46,206 nucleotides of DNA from Methylocystis sp. (lineage in GTDB: Bacteria > Pseudomonadota > Alphaproteobacteria > Rhizobiales > Beijerinckiaceae), in contig NZ_JAKFWS010000071.1 of NCBI RefSeq assembly GCF_021731785.1, forward strand, positions 1-46,206. Reading direction: 5' to 3'. Position numbers and translations under genes: made by a program. Position 1 is the first letter of the stretch. The number at the start of each line of letters is the position of its first letter. The notes under the pieces were generated by a model. The model was not told the DNA's origin, did no database searches, and was given only the letters and a program-made list of their open reading frames with translations. This document shows, one piece after another, positions 1 to 7,883 of the stretch.

Positions 1-1
1 C

Positions 2-172
2 AACCCGGTCGAGAACCTCTGGCAGTTCATGCGCGACAACTGGCTCTCCAATCGCGTGTTCAAATCATACGACGACATCGTCGACCATTGCTGCGACGCC
101 TGGAACAAACTCATCGAACAACCCTGGTGCATCATGTCCATCGGTTTGCGCGACTGGGCGCATCGGTTCTGA
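2..172 (+). mobile_element. IS630-family transposase, C-terminal fragment
   Basis: The window opens inside a reading frame that gives the last 56 residues of a transposase. It begins NPVENLWQFMRDNWLSNRVF, which is the typical C-terminal block of IS630/Tc1-type DDE transposases (the segment after the last catalytic acidic residue), and ends ...GLRDWAHRF before a TGA stop. The catalytic triad itself lies outside the window, so activity cannot be judged. Immediately downstream is the broken end of an unrelated gene, which suggests that this element inserted into it. I did not identify the terminal inverted repeat with certainty. Confidence 0.8.
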
Positions 173-181
173 TCAGCACAG

Positions 182-511
182 GTTGGTATTAGAGGGTCCA
201 TCAATCATTTTGACCAATTAAGCGCCAAGTGCGCAGCTATCGGTATCTGGCTTGTTCCCGTCGGCGAATTGGAAGGCTTTTGTCGTACTATTCAAGCTTC
301 AAAGGGGCCGGCATTTGTCGACAAAATTTTGGATGAAAGAAATTTGGAAACGGATGAGGAGCTTCAAGAGGCGCGTTCGTTTGTAAGAAAGATATGGAAC
401 AGCAGACACATCGACGCCGCAAGTTCCGCGCAGCCATCGTTGCACGAAACGCAGCAAGGAGGTGGGGATCGGCGCTTCCTGACCCGACTGCGCAAGGCCG
501 TGGGTTTCTGA
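182..511 (+). pseudogene. OLD-family ATPase/TOPRIM nuclease, C-terminal remnant
   Basis: An open frame continues from the end of the transposase fragment with no proper start codon. It reads GIRGSINHFDQL..., then IWLVPVGELEGFCRTI, then KGPAFVDKIL and LQEARSFVRKIW. The VPVGELEGF block followed by a GP-x-F/W-V segment and an EAR-x-FV segment is what I recognise as the C-terminal end of OLD-like ATP-dependent endonucleases (an ABC-type ATPase fused to a TOPRIM domain), a group common in anti-phage defence. The ATPase and most of the TOPRIM domain are missing. A TTG at 269 could be read as a start, but homology-like sequence extends upstream of it, so this is better called a stump cut off by the IS630 element. 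The family call is from memory of the motif. Confidence 0.55.
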
Positions 512-543
512 GAAGCGCAGGTTACGCGCCGTTACACCTGACC

Positions 544-942
544 TCACCCCACTTCATAAGCCTCATCGATCGGAACGCCGAGCGCGGTGACGAGACGGTT
601 GGTCTCCGACGCCATGCCGACGATCGCCAGCAGTTCGCGATATTCCTCTTCGCTCATTCCCTTCGCGCGGGCGTTGGCGGTGTGCGAATGGATGCAATAG
701 GGGCAGGCATGGGCGATGGAGACGGCGATATAGATCATCTCCTTGACCTTCGGCTCCAGCACGCCTGGTCCCATGACCTCTTTCACGCTCTCCCAGGTGC
801 GCTTCAAGGTCGCCGGATCATGCGCGAGCGCGCGCCAGAAATTATTGACGAAGTCGCTTTTGCGCGTCGCGCGAATGTCGGCGAAGACGGCGCGCGCCTC
901 GGGCGAAAGTTCCTCGTCGGCGAGCAGTCGAACCGTGGCCAT
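544..942 (-). CDS. carboxymuconolactone decarboxylase / AhpD-like protein
   Basis: The gene encodes a 132-residue all-helical protein of the carboxymuconolactone decarboxylase family. The diagnostic block is in the middle: KVKEMIYIAVSIAHACPYC followed by IHSH, giving the CxxC plus downstream His of the AhpD-type redox/peroxidase active site. The length fits a stand-alone single-domain member. Proteins of this type act as alkylhydroperoxidase-like thiol redox enzymes or as decarboxylases of ring-cleavage products; the sequence alone does not separate these. It stands alone on the minus strand between the accessory stump and a small lipoprotein, so the neighbours give no hint of substrate. Confidence 0.85.
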   Translation of the reverse strand: MATVRLLADEELSPEARAVFADIRATRKSDFVNNFWRALAHDPATLKRTWESVKEVMGPGVLEPKVKEMIYIAVSIAHACPYCIHSHTANARAKGMSEEEYRELLAIVGMASETNRLVTALGVPIDEAYEVG

Positions 943-978
943 GATCTCTCCCGTTTGATGCGCAGCTAAGCGACGATG

Positions 979-1116
979 TCATTTGTTGGGAGGGTTCGCG
1001 GCGGCGGGCCATGAGCGCGGGCCCGGATTGATATGATAATTCACGCCGCAGCTTGAAAGCGCCAGCGCCATCGCGACGAAAAAGAACATCGATTTAAGAA
1101 GCGCGGCCAGGCGCAT
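979..1116 (-). CDS. small putative lipoprotein
   Basis: A 45-codon frame on the minus strand starts MRLAALLKSMFFF and runs into a hydrophobic stretch ending ALALSSC, a good lipobox, followed by a short mature part GVNYHINPGPRSWPAAANPP. The frame is open further upstream (to 1302), but that extension is rich in Arg and Pro and looks non-coding, so I place the start at 1116; an ATG at 1089 is also possible. Nothing is known of its function, and small frames like this can arise by chance in GC-rich DNA. Confidence 0.35.
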   Translation of the reverse strand: MRLAALLKSMFFFVAMALALSSCGVNYHINPGPRSWPAAANPPNK

Positions 1117-1441
1117 GAGCCGTCCAAGAGAAAGAGCTGCGGCGGACTTAACGTCCTCAAGCCTTATAGACGCAAATCGACGCCGACAGAATAGGATAGG
1201 AAATGGCGGAAGCGGCGTTCGCGAAAGTTGACCCGCTCGCGGGTCATTCCCGACGCGCTTGGCGCGCGATCGGGAATCCAGAGCAAGACCAGCGTTCTTC
1301 AATCGGCCCGGGATTCCCTGTCAGGCCTGCGGCCTGCCAGGAATGACAGCGCTTCGGCGGCCAGTGCGCGCCTCACAGGCGTCGCACGGCCTCCCGGCCA
1401 ACGCGGATGTCAGGGATGGCTTCGGCTACCGACAGGCGGGC
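1117..1441. other. intergenic stretch with palindromic repeat
   Basis: No convincing gene is seen in this 325-base gap. Its main content is the GC-rich palindromic repeat at 1243-1347 listed separately. Open frames on the plus strand here are short, Arg/Pro-rich and overlap the repeat, so they were not accepted. Confidence 0.5.
1243..1347. repeat. extragenic palindromic repeat (GTCATTCC...GGAATGAC)
   Basis: The stretch begins GTCATTCCCGA (1243) and ends GGAATGAC (1340-1347), which are reverse complements at the outer ends. Inner segments also mirror each other (GGGAATCCAG on the left, GGGATTCCCTG on the right), and the palindrome AGGCCTGCGGCCT lies inside. This is the form of the dispersed, non-coding palindromic elements (REP/BIME-like) common between genes in many alphaproteobacteria. 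Only one copy occurs in the window, so dispersal is inferred. Confidence 0.5.
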
Positions 1442-1582
1442 TTACGAGCCCCAGATGGTCAGCGCGGCGCACAGGGCGAAGGGCAGCCAGGCGAGCGCGA
1501 CCACGGCCGACACGCACATAAGCCGCTCAGTTTCGCTTGCCTCTCTCCGAGGCGCATTGTCCTGCCACTGAATGAACGCCAT
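1442..1582 (-). CDS. small membrane protein, copy A
   Basis: A 46-residue frame on the minus strand reads MAFIQWQDNAPRREASETER followed by a single hydrophobic segment LMCVSAVVALAWLPFALCA and a short tail ending IWGS. The sequence TTTAGGGGATCGTG precedes the ATG. It lies just downstream of a copy of the cobT 3' end, the same position that its paralog (3073-3225) holds behind the complete cobT. Near identity of the first 24 residues of the two copies (MAFIQWQDN, PRR, SE, ER, CV), including synonymous and conservative differences, argues that this is a real translated gene. Copy A keeps the membrane segment and is probably the intact form. Function unknown. Confidence 0.55.
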   Translation of the reverse strand: MAFIQWQDNAPRREASETERLMCVSAVVALAWLPFALCAALTIWGS

Positions 1583-1815
1583 CACGATCCCCTAAAGTTC
1601 AACCGACGCTCAAGGGAAACGCGCGACGCGTGGAATCGTTGCAAAAAAGTTAAGACGAAGCGCTGACGGTTAACGCCGGGCGGCGGCGCGCTGCGAGGGG
1701 GACAGCCGCTGGCTCGGCGGCGCGGGGGCGGCGCTTTCGCTGAACAGCTCGGCAAGCTTCTCGGTCATGGCGCCGCCCAGCTCGTCACTGCGCGGCGGTA
1801 GTAGGTCATGACGAA
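1500..1815. repeat. direct repeat copy A (cobT 3' end plus start of small gene)
   Basis: This stretch matches 3142-3480 in the same orientation with frequent substitutions and small indels (I judge roughly 85-90% identity by eye). It covers the last ~45 codons of cobT, the intergenic spacer and the first ~28 codons of the small membrane-protein gene. Homology to cobT fades just past the tyrosine/arginine-rich codons near 1815. The two copies bracket the lipoprotein island. Confidence 0.8.
1670..1815 (-). pseudogene. duplicated 3' end of cobT
   Basis: On the minus strand this encodes [20 protein letters not shown] and continues [17 protein letters not shown] before the stop, nearly identical to the C-terminus of the complete CobT encoded at 3307-5226 (which has [10 protein letters not shown]). 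Upstream of ELGGAM the copy has lost about 16 bases relative to cobT, so the cobT frame is broken there and the rest of the gene is absent. It is therefore a non-functional fragment left by duplication or by replacement recombination. Copy differences (AGCTTCTCGG against AGCTTCTCAG, extra SQ codons) show that it is not a very recent duplication. Confidence 0.8.
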
Positions 1816-2135
1816 TTATTTGCGGCGGCACCCGCCGGTGCAGCTGACCACCGTGACCCAATGATGCGCCGATCGTTTTGCATACTAATTCCACAGAATT
1901 TTCGCGACCGACGTATAGGGCTAGTCTTCAGCTACGCCAAACTTATAATATTGAATTTTAAGCCAATAGAGTAACAACAAAAACTTTCTGAACGCCAAGC
2001 ACGAGAGAACACACGCTTTTCTGCAAATGTGTCTTTTTTGCAACAGCCGAGATCAAGTTTTAGTAATAGCATAACGAATCAGCGTGTTTGAGTCGTTCAA
2101 AAGCTTTTCCATTATTAACTAGCAGGGGCTGACAG
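1816..2135. other. AT-rich intergenic region, 5' part of island
   Basis: From about 1870 the base composition drops sharply compared with the GC-rich surroundings (for example ttataatattgaattttaag near 1950). No gene is seen. It probably carries the promoter of the lipoprotein gene at 2136: TTGAGT (2088-2093) and ATTATT (2111-2116) lie 17 bases apart, and AGGGG precedes the ATG by 8 bases. The promoter call is weak. Confidence 0.35.
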
Positions 2136-2981
2136 ATGAACCGCTTCTCAAAGAGCGCTCGACGAGTATTTGTCGTAAGCGCGATTGCAATCGCCGCAAG
2201 TCTGAATGGTGGATGCAGATCTCTTGAGTATTTTTCTCAAATATCACATGCTGATCAGTTCGGAAATGTTTTCGACACAGATATTCCTGCTATCGAAGCA
2301 ACCGCAGAGAGTGCACAAGTCATGGGCAAGCCGCGCCGTAATGAATATATTGCAATGAAGCTTTTTGAGATCGACAGAAACTACTACAACTTCGTTACCC
2401 TACTCAACGTCAGCGATACAGGCGTAGCCTCCTTTGCTGACTTTGCTCAGCTTGGCCTCACAACAGCGGCGACTGCAATTCCAGTAGTGCAAACCACGAA
2501 GGTATTAGCGACTGCAGCAACCGCTGTTGGCGGCGCAAGAGCTGTCTACAACCAAGATCTACTCAGGACCCAAACTCTGCAAGCTATATAGACTCAAATG
2601 GATGCCGATAGGCTTAAAATAAGAGGTATTATCATAACCAGAATGGACGAGTGCCAAACATCTCAATATCCAATGGGTTTCGTTCTTGCGGATTTACAGG
2701 CTTATGCGGCTGCTGGAACGCCTGACTCTGCGATCGCGGCTCTGACGAACTCAGCAAATAAAGCAAAACAGGCGGCGAGCACTCCTTCCAACACGGCGAG
2801 TACGGATTCCAGCACGGGCGGTGGCGAAGGGTCAGGGGCAAGTGGTGGAGCGAAAAAAGGCGGACCTATCCCAGTCCCCATTGAGCCGCGTCTAGGCAAG
2901 CACTCCGTCACTTACACTCCTCCGAATAACTGCCCGTTGCCTGGGCAAAAATCCGCCACAGGAATCGCCGCCCTGTATTGA
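2136..2981 (+). pseudogene. putative lipoprotein gene split by an in-frame amber stop
   Basis: The first part (2136-2591, 151 residues) starts MNRFSKSARRVFVVSAIAIA and has a lipobox-like LNGGC near residue 27. It continues with a helical region containing AMKLFEIDRNYYNF. A TAG at 2589-2591 ends it, but the same frame stays open without shift from 2592 to 2981: TQMDADRLKIRGIIITRMDE, then YPMGFVLADLQAYAAAGTPD, a Ser/Gly/Thr-rich linker and a Pro-rich tail. The LLxT-x-QMDAxRxKxRxxI and LAxxDLxxYxxAGT order is familiar from a family of uncharacterised accessory-genome lipoproteins of about 250-280 residues, so both parts probably belong to one gene. Either it is a pseudogene or the amber is read through. 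Codon use and AT content differ from the neighbours, consistent with transfer. Confidence 0.6.
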
Positions 2982-3016
2982 TGACGATTCGCGACCCTGG
3001 TGCTCACAAGTGTCTG

Positions 3017-3074
3017 CCGCCGATGGCTCGCCCGTATGAACCCAGTTCTTCGGTCAGCATCGGCGGTTTTTTTT
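3017..3074 (+). terminator. rho-independent-type terminator
   Basis: CCGCCGATG (3017-3025) pairs with CATCGGCGG (3058-3066), and eight T residues follow (3067-3074). The loop is long (32 bases) but the 9-bp GC-rich stem plus T-run is a good terminator for the lipoprotein transcript. Confidence 0.65.
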
Positions 3075-3225
3075 ATCCAATCGGGCGATTCAGGACTCCG
3101 AGATCGTTAGGGCTAGGCAAAGTGGGAAGGGGAGCGCCGGCAACCACCGTCGCAACGCACACGACTCGTTCAATCTCAGACGTGTCTCTCCGAGGCGGAT
3201 TGTCCTGCCACTGAATGAACGCCAT
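3073..3225 (-). CDS. small protein, copy B, chimeric C-terminus
   Basis: A 50-residue frame starts MAFIQWQDNPPRRDTSEIER and then VVCVATVVAG, after which it loses similarity to copy A (1442-1582) and continues APLPTLPSPNDLGVLNRPIG. The membrane segment of copy A is thus replaced by a Pro-rich tail where the island begins (about 3142). It lies 81 bases downstream of the cobT stop on the same strand. The sequence GGGGACCCGTG precedes the ATG. Copy B is probably a damaged paralog produced when the island arrived. Confidence 0.45.
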   Translation of the reverse strand: MAFIQWQDNPPRRDTSEIERVVCVATVVAGAPLPTLPSPNDLGVLNRPIG

Positions 3226-3480
3226 CACGGGTCCCCTACGGTTCGACTGACGCTGAGGGGAACGCGTCGAATCGTTGCATAGAAGTTAACAGGCGGCGCC
3301 GACCGGTTAACGCCGGGCGGCGGCGCGCGGGGACAGGCGCTGGCTCGGCGGCGCGGGGGCGGCGCTTTCGCTGAACAGCTCGGCGAGCTTCTCAGTCATG
3401 GCGCCGCCCAGCTCCTCGGCGTCGACGATCGTCACCGCGCGCCGGTAGTAGCGCGTCACGTCATGGCCGATCCCGATGGC
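3142..3480. repeat. direct repeat copy B
   Basis: This is the partner of the repeat at 1500-1815. It contains the authentic 3' end of cobT and the first ~28 codons of the small gene copy B. The left edge near 3142 is the point where the two small genes stop being alike and marks one boundary of the inserted island. Confidence 0.8.
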
Positions 3481-5226
3481 GATCAGCTCCACCGGCGACT
3501 TCGTCTCGATCTCGTGAATGATTTGACGCAGGTGGCGTTCGAGGTAATTGCCAGGATTGACCGAAAGCGTCGAATCGTCGACCGGGGCGCCGTCGGAAAT
3601 CATCATCAGAATGCGCCGCTGCTCGGAACGCGCCATCAGCCGGCGATGCGCCCAGTCCAGCGCCTCGCCGTCGATATTCTCCTTTAGCAGCCCTTCGCGC
3701 ATCATCAGGCCGAGGTTGCGCCGGGCGCGCCGCCAGGGCGCGTCGGCGGCCTTGTAGATGATGTGGCGGACGTCGTTCAGACGGCCGGGATTGGGTTTCT
3801 TGCCCTCGGCGATCCAGGCCTCGCGGGACTGGCCGCCTTTCCAGGCGCGGGTGGTGAAGCCCAGTATCTCGACCTTGACGCCGCAACGCTCCAGCGTGCG
3901 CGCCAGAATGTCGGCGCAGGTGGCGGCGACGGTGATCGGGCGCCCGCGCATCGAGCCGGAATTGTCGAGCAGCAGCGTCACCACCGTATCACGAAAATCC
4001 ATGTCCTTTTCGCGCTTGAACGAGAGCGGCTGCTGGGGATCGATGATGACCCGCGGCAGGCGCGCGGGGTCGAGCATGCCTTCTTCGAGGTCGAATTCCC
4101 AGGAACGGCTCTGCTGCGCCATCAGCCGGCGCTGCAGCCGGTTTGCCAGTCGCCCCACCACCGACGACAGATGCAAGAGCTGCTTGTCGAGATAGGCCCG
4201 CAGCCGGTCCAGCTCCTCGGCGTCGCAGAGCTCCTCGGCGCGAATGGTCTCGTCGAAACGGGTGGTGTAGGCGAGATATTCCGCGCCGGCGCGCTCGGCG
4301 GCGTTGGTCGCAGGCCGGCGCGCCTCGGCGGCTTCCTCCGCGTCCCCGGCATCGGCCTCGCGCTCGGTCTCGCCATAGGGCGCGTCCGCCGAGTCGCTTT
4401 CGCCTTCCTGCTCGGCGTCCTCGGCGGCGAGCGCGGTATCCATGTCGGCAGAGCTTTTGGACTCCTCATCGTCCCGGTCGTCGCTCTCGTTCTGGTCGGG
4501 ATTTTGCGGCGCCTCCTCGCTGTCCTCGTCGGATCTGGTCTCGTCGGGCGCTTCGCCGCTCGCCATGTCGAGATGGGAGAGCAGTTCGCGCACGATCTGG
4601 GCGAAGAGCTTCTGGTCTTCGACCGCGCCGGAGAGCCGGTCGAGATCGGCGCCGGCCCGCTCTTCGATGGAGTCGCGCCACATCTCGACGATCTTCTGGC
4701 CATGCGCCGGCGGCGCGAGTCCGGTCAGGCGCTGGCGGGCGAGCAGCGCCAGCGCGTCCTCGAGTGGCGCGTCGTCGCGGCTAGAAATCTCGGCGGCGTG
4801 GCTGCGCTGATAGCGGTCGTCGAGCATCGCGCCGATATTGGCGGCGACGCCCGGCATCCGCATCGCGCCGACCGACTCGCAGCGCGCCTGCTCCATGGCG
4901 TCGAAGGCGGCGCGGGCGGCCGGGGGCTCCGGCGCATAGCGGCGATGCAGCGCGTCGTCGTGGCAGGCGAGACGCAGCGCCAGCGAATCCGCCTGGCCGC
5001 GCAGGATCGCCGCGTCTTTCAGGTTCAGCTTGCGCGGCGGCTCGGTCAGCCGCGCCTTGGCGCCGTCATTGCCGGCGATGAGCGAGGGCCGTTCGGGCGC
5101 GAAAATCACGTCGAGCGCCGGCGCGCGGGCCATGGCGCGCATCGCTCCGGCGACGGCGCGCTTGAACGGCTCCTGCGGCGCCTCTTTGGGCGAGGCGGGA
5201 CGGCGGTTTGTCGGCGCTGGCGGCAT
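3307..5226 (-). CDS. cobT: cobaltochelatase subunit CobT
   Basis: CobT works with CobS as the ATP-driven chaperone pair that, with CobN, inserts Co2+ into hydrogenobyrinic acid a,c-diamide in aerobic cobalamin synthesis. The 639-residue protein has the family layout: an alpha-helical N-terminal domain, a very acidic Asp/Glu-rich linker at about residues 220-300, and a C-terminal von Willebrand A domain. The metal-ion-dependent adhesion site is visible as DNSGS at residues 421-425 within [16 protein letters not shown]. Length is as usual for the family. The start ATG at 5226 gives [14 protein letters not shown]. It follows cobS and an FmdB-type gene on the same strand. Its last ~45 codons are duplicated at 1670-1815. 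Confidence 0.95.
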   Translation of the reverse strand: MPPAPTNRRPASPKEAPQEPFKRAVAGAMRAMARAPALDVIFAPERPSLIAGNDGAKARLTEPPRKLNLKDAAILRGQADSLALRLACHDDALHRRYAPEPPAARAAFDAMEQARCESVGAMRMPGVAANIGAMLDDRYQRSHAAEISSRDDAPLEDALALLARQRLTGLAPPAHGQKIVEMWRDSIEERAGADLDRLSGAVEDQKLFAQIVRELLSHLDMASGEAPDETRSDEDSEEAPQNPDQNESDDRDDEESKSSADMDTALAAEDAEQEGESDSADAPYGETEREADAGDAEEAAEARRPATNAAERAGAEYLAYTTRFDETIRAEELCDAEELDRLRAYLDKQLLHLSSVVGRLANRLQRRLMAQQSRSWEFDLEEGMLDPARLPRVIIDPQQPLSFKREKDMDFRDTVVTLLLDNSGSMRGRPITVAATCADILARTLERCGVKVEILGFTTRAWKGGQSREAWIAEGKKPNPGRLNDVRHIIYKAADAPWRRARRNLGLMMREGLLKENIDGEALDWAHRRLMARSEQRRILMMISDGAPVDDSTLSVNPGNYLERHLRQIIHEIETKSPVELIAIGIGHDVTRYYRRAVTIVDAEELGGAMTEKLAELFSESAAPAPPSQRLSPRAAARR

Positions 5227-5358
5227 GGAGACTATATAGACCAGTTCACGCGGGCGCCGGAAGGAAAAGCCTCACGCGATGCGCGGCCCCGACGCCTTAC
5301 CGATACCGCCAGAGGCGTCCGCCATGCGTTCCCAACGAAGCAAGGATTGCGCGATTCC

Positions 5359-5586
5359 TTACAACTTCCGTTCGGCCTTGCTGAAATTCGACAGATCGCC
5401 TTCCGCCGCCGCGCGCCGGCGCCAGGCTTTCGCCATGGCGGGATATTTGATTTCCTTGGAGATGCGGGAAATCTGCTGTTGCAGCTTGTCGCCCCCGCAA
5501 TTGGGACAGGCTGGAACGTCCGATCCGCGCACCAGCAGTTCGAATTCCGCCGCGCAGGCGTCGCAGACATAGGCGTAAAGCGGCAT
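5359..5586 (-). CDS. FmdB-family zinc ribbon protein
   Basis: This 75-residue protein starts MPLYAYVCDACAAEFELLV and has a second cysteine pair in PACPNCGGDKLQQQ. The two CxxC pairs form the single zinc ribbon that defines the FmdB/CxxC_CxxC_SSSS family of putative regulatory proteins. Only the N-terminal half is conserved; the tail (SKEIKYPAMAKAWRRR) is basic. It lies between cobS and cobT on the same strand. The role is not known; a small regulatory or nucleic-acid-binding function is the usual guess. Confidence 0.85.
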   Translation of the reverse strand: MPLYAYVCDACAAEFELLVRGSDVPACPNCGGDKLQQQISRISKEIKYPAMAKAWRRRAAAEGDLSNFSKAERKL

Positions 5587-5688
5587 GAGGGCCTCGCGTC
5601 ATATGCATTCACGCCGACGCGAGCAATTTCCGTTCCGGGTTGCGGCGACTTTGAGAATTGGCGATTTGCGATCCGAGCGCCGCAGCGC

Positions 5689-6687
5689 CTACGTCATCAC
5701 CACATTCACCGCGCTTTCCGGCAGCTCCTTGCCGAAGCAGCGCTGGTAAAACTCGGCGACGAGCGGACGCTCCAGCTCGTCGCATTTGTTCAAAAACGTC
5801 ATCCGAAAGGCGAAGCCGATGTCGCCGAAAATCTCGGCGTTCTCGGCCCAGGTGATCACCGTGCGCGGGCTCATCACCGTCGAGAGGTCGCCGGCCATGA
5901 AAGCGTTGCGGGTGAGATCGGCGACCCGCACCATTTTATTGGCGATGTCGCGGCCTTCCTTCGACGCGCCATAGGATTTCACCTTGGCGAGCACGATGTT
6001 GGTCTCGGCGTCATGCGGCAGATAATTCAGCGTCGCGACGATCGACCAACGGTCCATCTGCGCCTGATTGATCTGCTGGGTGCCGTGATAGAGGCCGGAC
6101 GTGTCGCCGAGCCCCACCGTATTGGCGGTGGCGAACAGGCGGAACGCCGGATGGGGGCGGATGACCCGGTTCTGGTCGAGCAGCGTCAATCGGCCGGAGA
6201 CTTCGAGCACGCGCTGGATGACGAACATCACGTCGGGGCGCCCCGCGTCATATTCGTCGAAGCACAGCGCGATATTGTGCTGAACCGCCCAGGGCAGGAT
6301 GCCGTCGCGAAACTCGGTGACCTGCTTGCCGTCCTTCAGCACGATCGCGTCCTTGCCGACGAGGTCGATGCGCGAAATGTGGCTGTCGAGATTGACCCGC
6401 ACGAAGGGCCAGTTGAGCCGCGACGCCACCTGCTCGATATGGGTCGACTTTCCGGTGCCGTGATAGCCGGTCACCATCACCCGCCGGTTCTTGGCGAAGC
6501 CGGCGAGAACGGCGAGCGTCGTCTGCCGATCGAAGAGATAGTCGGGGTCAAGGTCCGGCACATGCTCGTTGCGCTCGGAAAAGGCCGGAACCTCCATGTC
6601 GGAGTCTATTCCAAACACCTGACGCACCGAAATTTTCATGTCCGGCAGGCTGTCGAGACCCGTTGCGGCGTGTTCTGCAGCGACCAA
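5689..6687 (-). CDS. cobS: cobaltochelatase subunit CobS (AAA+ ATPase)
   Basis: CobS is the MoxR-type AAA+ ATPase of the aerobic cobaltochelatase. Walker A is GYHGTGKST at residues 74-82, and Walker B is around [10 protein letters not shown] near residue 145. The sensor region [20 protein letters not shown] and the IDRWS-like [12 protein letters not shown] follow. The 332-residue length equals the classic CobS length when translation begins at the TTG at 6687, which has a strong AGGAGGAGG sequence six to eight bases upstream; the first ATG is at 6639. It is preceded by a J-domain gene and followed by fmdB and cobT on the same strand, the standard order in Rhizobiales. Confidence 0.95.
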   Translation of the reverse strand: MVAAEHAATGLDSLPDMKISVRQVFGIDSDMEVPAFSERNEHVPDLDPDYLFDRQTTLAVLAGFAKNRRVMVTGYHGTGKSTHIEQVASRLNWPFVRVNLDSHISRIDLVGKDAIVLKDGKQVTEFRDGILPWAVQHNIALCFDEYDAGRPDVMFVIQRVLEVSGRLTLLDQNRVIRPHPAFRLFATANTVGLGDTSGLYHGTQQINQAQMDRWSIVATLNYLPHDAETNIVLAKVKSYGASKEGRDIANKMVRVADLTRNAFMAGDLSTVMSPRTVITWAENAEIFGDIGFAFRMTFLNKCDELERPLVAEFYQRCFGKELPESAVNVVMT

Positions 6688-6779
6688 AATGCCTCCTCCT
6701 TGCGCGGACCTTTCATCCCCGCATAATTTCGCCGAATCTGTCCTTGCCGCTGCGAAAAAACCGTGCTTGGCGCGAGCGC

Positions 6780-7379
6780 TCAGACCAGCCGGGCGGCCCT
6801 CAGCGTCTTATAGGCATGGATGATTTCCCGCAATTTTTCCTCGCGCGAGCGGTCGCCGCCGTTTGCGTCGGGATGATGGCGCTTGACGAGCTCCTTGTAG
6901 CGGGCGCGGATCGCTTCTTTATCCGCCGTCTCCTCAAGCCCCATGGCGACGAACGCCCTGATCGTGACCGGCGAATGGTGCGGCCCGCGGCGCGGCGCGG
7001 CGGGCTGCGGGCGGCGGAAGCGCTGGCGATAGACGCCGAGCGGATCGACCGCCGCCGTCTGGTCCTCGCGAAAGCCGGCCTGTCCGCGGCGCGTCCCCAT
7101 CGACCAGGTCGGGCGGTGCCCGACCGTCGCGTCCTTCATGTAGCGGGCGACCGAAGCGTCATCCATGCCGTTGAAATAGTTGTAGGTTGCGTTGTATTCC
7201 CGGACATGTTCGAGGCAGAAGCACAAATACTGCCCCTCCCGCAGCCGGCCCATCGGCGCGCGAAAGGCGCCCTCGGCCTCGCAGCCGGGCGAATCGCAGC
7301 GGACCGTGCGCTCGCGCGGGGCTTCGCGCGGCTCGCGCTGCGTTCGGATGCGATCGAAGAGGGGCGAATTCAGGTTCAT
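6780..7379 (-). CDS. J-domain (DnaJ-like) protein
   Basis: The 199-residue protein ends with a J domain: the HPD tripeptide is in [20 protein letters not shown], preceded by the helix [11 protein letters not shown]. The N-terminal half has a cysteine pair region ([15 protein letters not shown] and LCFCLEH) that could bind metal, then a linker with [17 protein letters not shown]. This architecture is the alphaproteobacterial J-domain protein habitually found next to cobS and bolA. It presumably recruits an Hsp70, perhaps for cobaltochelatase assembly, but the client is unknown. It is divergent from bolA. Confidence 0.85.
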   Translation of the reverse strand: MNLNSPLFDRIRTQREPREAPRERTVRCDSPGCEAEGAFRAPMGRLREGQYLCFCLEHVREYNATYNYFNGMDDASVARYMKDATVGHRPTWSMGTRRGQAGFREDQTAAVDPLGVYRQRFRRPQPAAPRRGPHHSPVTIRAFVAMGLEETADKEAIRARYKELVKRHHPDANGGDRSREEKLREIIHAYKTLRAARLV

Positions 7380-7467
7380 GGCATTCCATTATGATGGCGC
7401 CGCAGCAAAAGCCGCAAGCACAACCGGCGCCGGATATGCACATTCGGCGTTCGACCGGGAGATGAAC

Positions 7468-7764
7468 ATGACGGATCAGAGTAAAGGCGTCGTCAAGACG
7501 CGCATTGCCCAAAAACTCACCGAAGGCCTTGCGCCCGCGGCGCTCAACGTCATCGACGATTCGCATCGCCACGCCGGGCATGGGCATCATCATGCCGAAG
7601 GCGAAACCCACTTCACCGTGGAGGTGGTGAGCGCGGCTTTCGAGGGCAAGAGCTTGATCGAGCGGCATCGTCTGGTCAATGCGCTCCTCGCCGAGGAACT
7701 CGCCGATCGGGTTCACGCTCTGGCGATTCGCGCCAAGACTCCGCAGGAAGCGTCGCGCTCGTGA
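7468..7764 (+). CDS. bolA: BolA family protein
   Basis: The protein begins MTDQSKGVVKTRIAQKLTEG and shows the BolA fold sequence: LAPAALNVIDDSHRHAGH, then ETHFTVEVVSAAFEGKSLIE, and RHRLVNALLAEEL. BolA proteins pair with monothiol glutaredoxins in iron-sulfur/iron control. I chose the ATG at 7468 because GGGAG (7457-7461) sits six bases before it; the in-frame ATG at 7462 would touch the Shine-Dalgarno sequence. An insertion rich in His (HAGHGHHHAEG) lies between the first strands. Divergent from the J-domain gene, as in many Rhizobiales. Confidence 0.9.
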   Translation: MTDQSKGVVKTRIAQKLTEGLAPAALNVIDDSHRHAGHGHHHAEGETHFTVEVVSAAFEGKSLIERHRLVNALLAEELADRVHALAIRAKTPQEASRS

Positions 7765-7794
7765 GGGTTCGCGAACTCTCGATGCGCGATTGAA

Positions 7795-7883
7795 GCCGGC
7801 CGCTCTTGACGGCCGGCCGGGCGGCGCGTAGCGCGGGCGACAGCGGCGCTTTCTAGAGCGGCGCCGCCAGAGGGGACGCTGCC
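7795..7883 (+). promoter_or_regulatory. structured leader of serC (candidate serC RNA motif)
   Basis: The leader holds two strong inverted repeats. GCCGGCCG (7795-7802) pairs with CGGCCGGC (7810-7817). GGCGGCGC (7820-7827) pairs with GCGCCGCC (7861-7868), ending just before the AGAGGGG ribosome-binding region and the serC ATG at 7884. Alphaproteobacteria carry a conserved RNA structure directly upstream of serC (the serC motif, a riboswitch or leader candidate). Position and two-hairpin form fit, but I cannot verify the consensus nucleotides. The first hairpin could instead terminate bolA. Confidence 0.4.

Noticed and set aside
2978-3214. 78-codon plus-strand frame after the lipoprotein gene
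   Set aside because: It crosses a terminator and the opposite strand small gene, with no ribosome-binding site.
3763-6726. 987-codon open frame on the plus strand across cobT, fmdB and cobS
   Set aside because: It is antisense to three firmly identified genes, and its translation is Arg/Gly/Ala-rich without family motifs; a GC-rich shadow frame.
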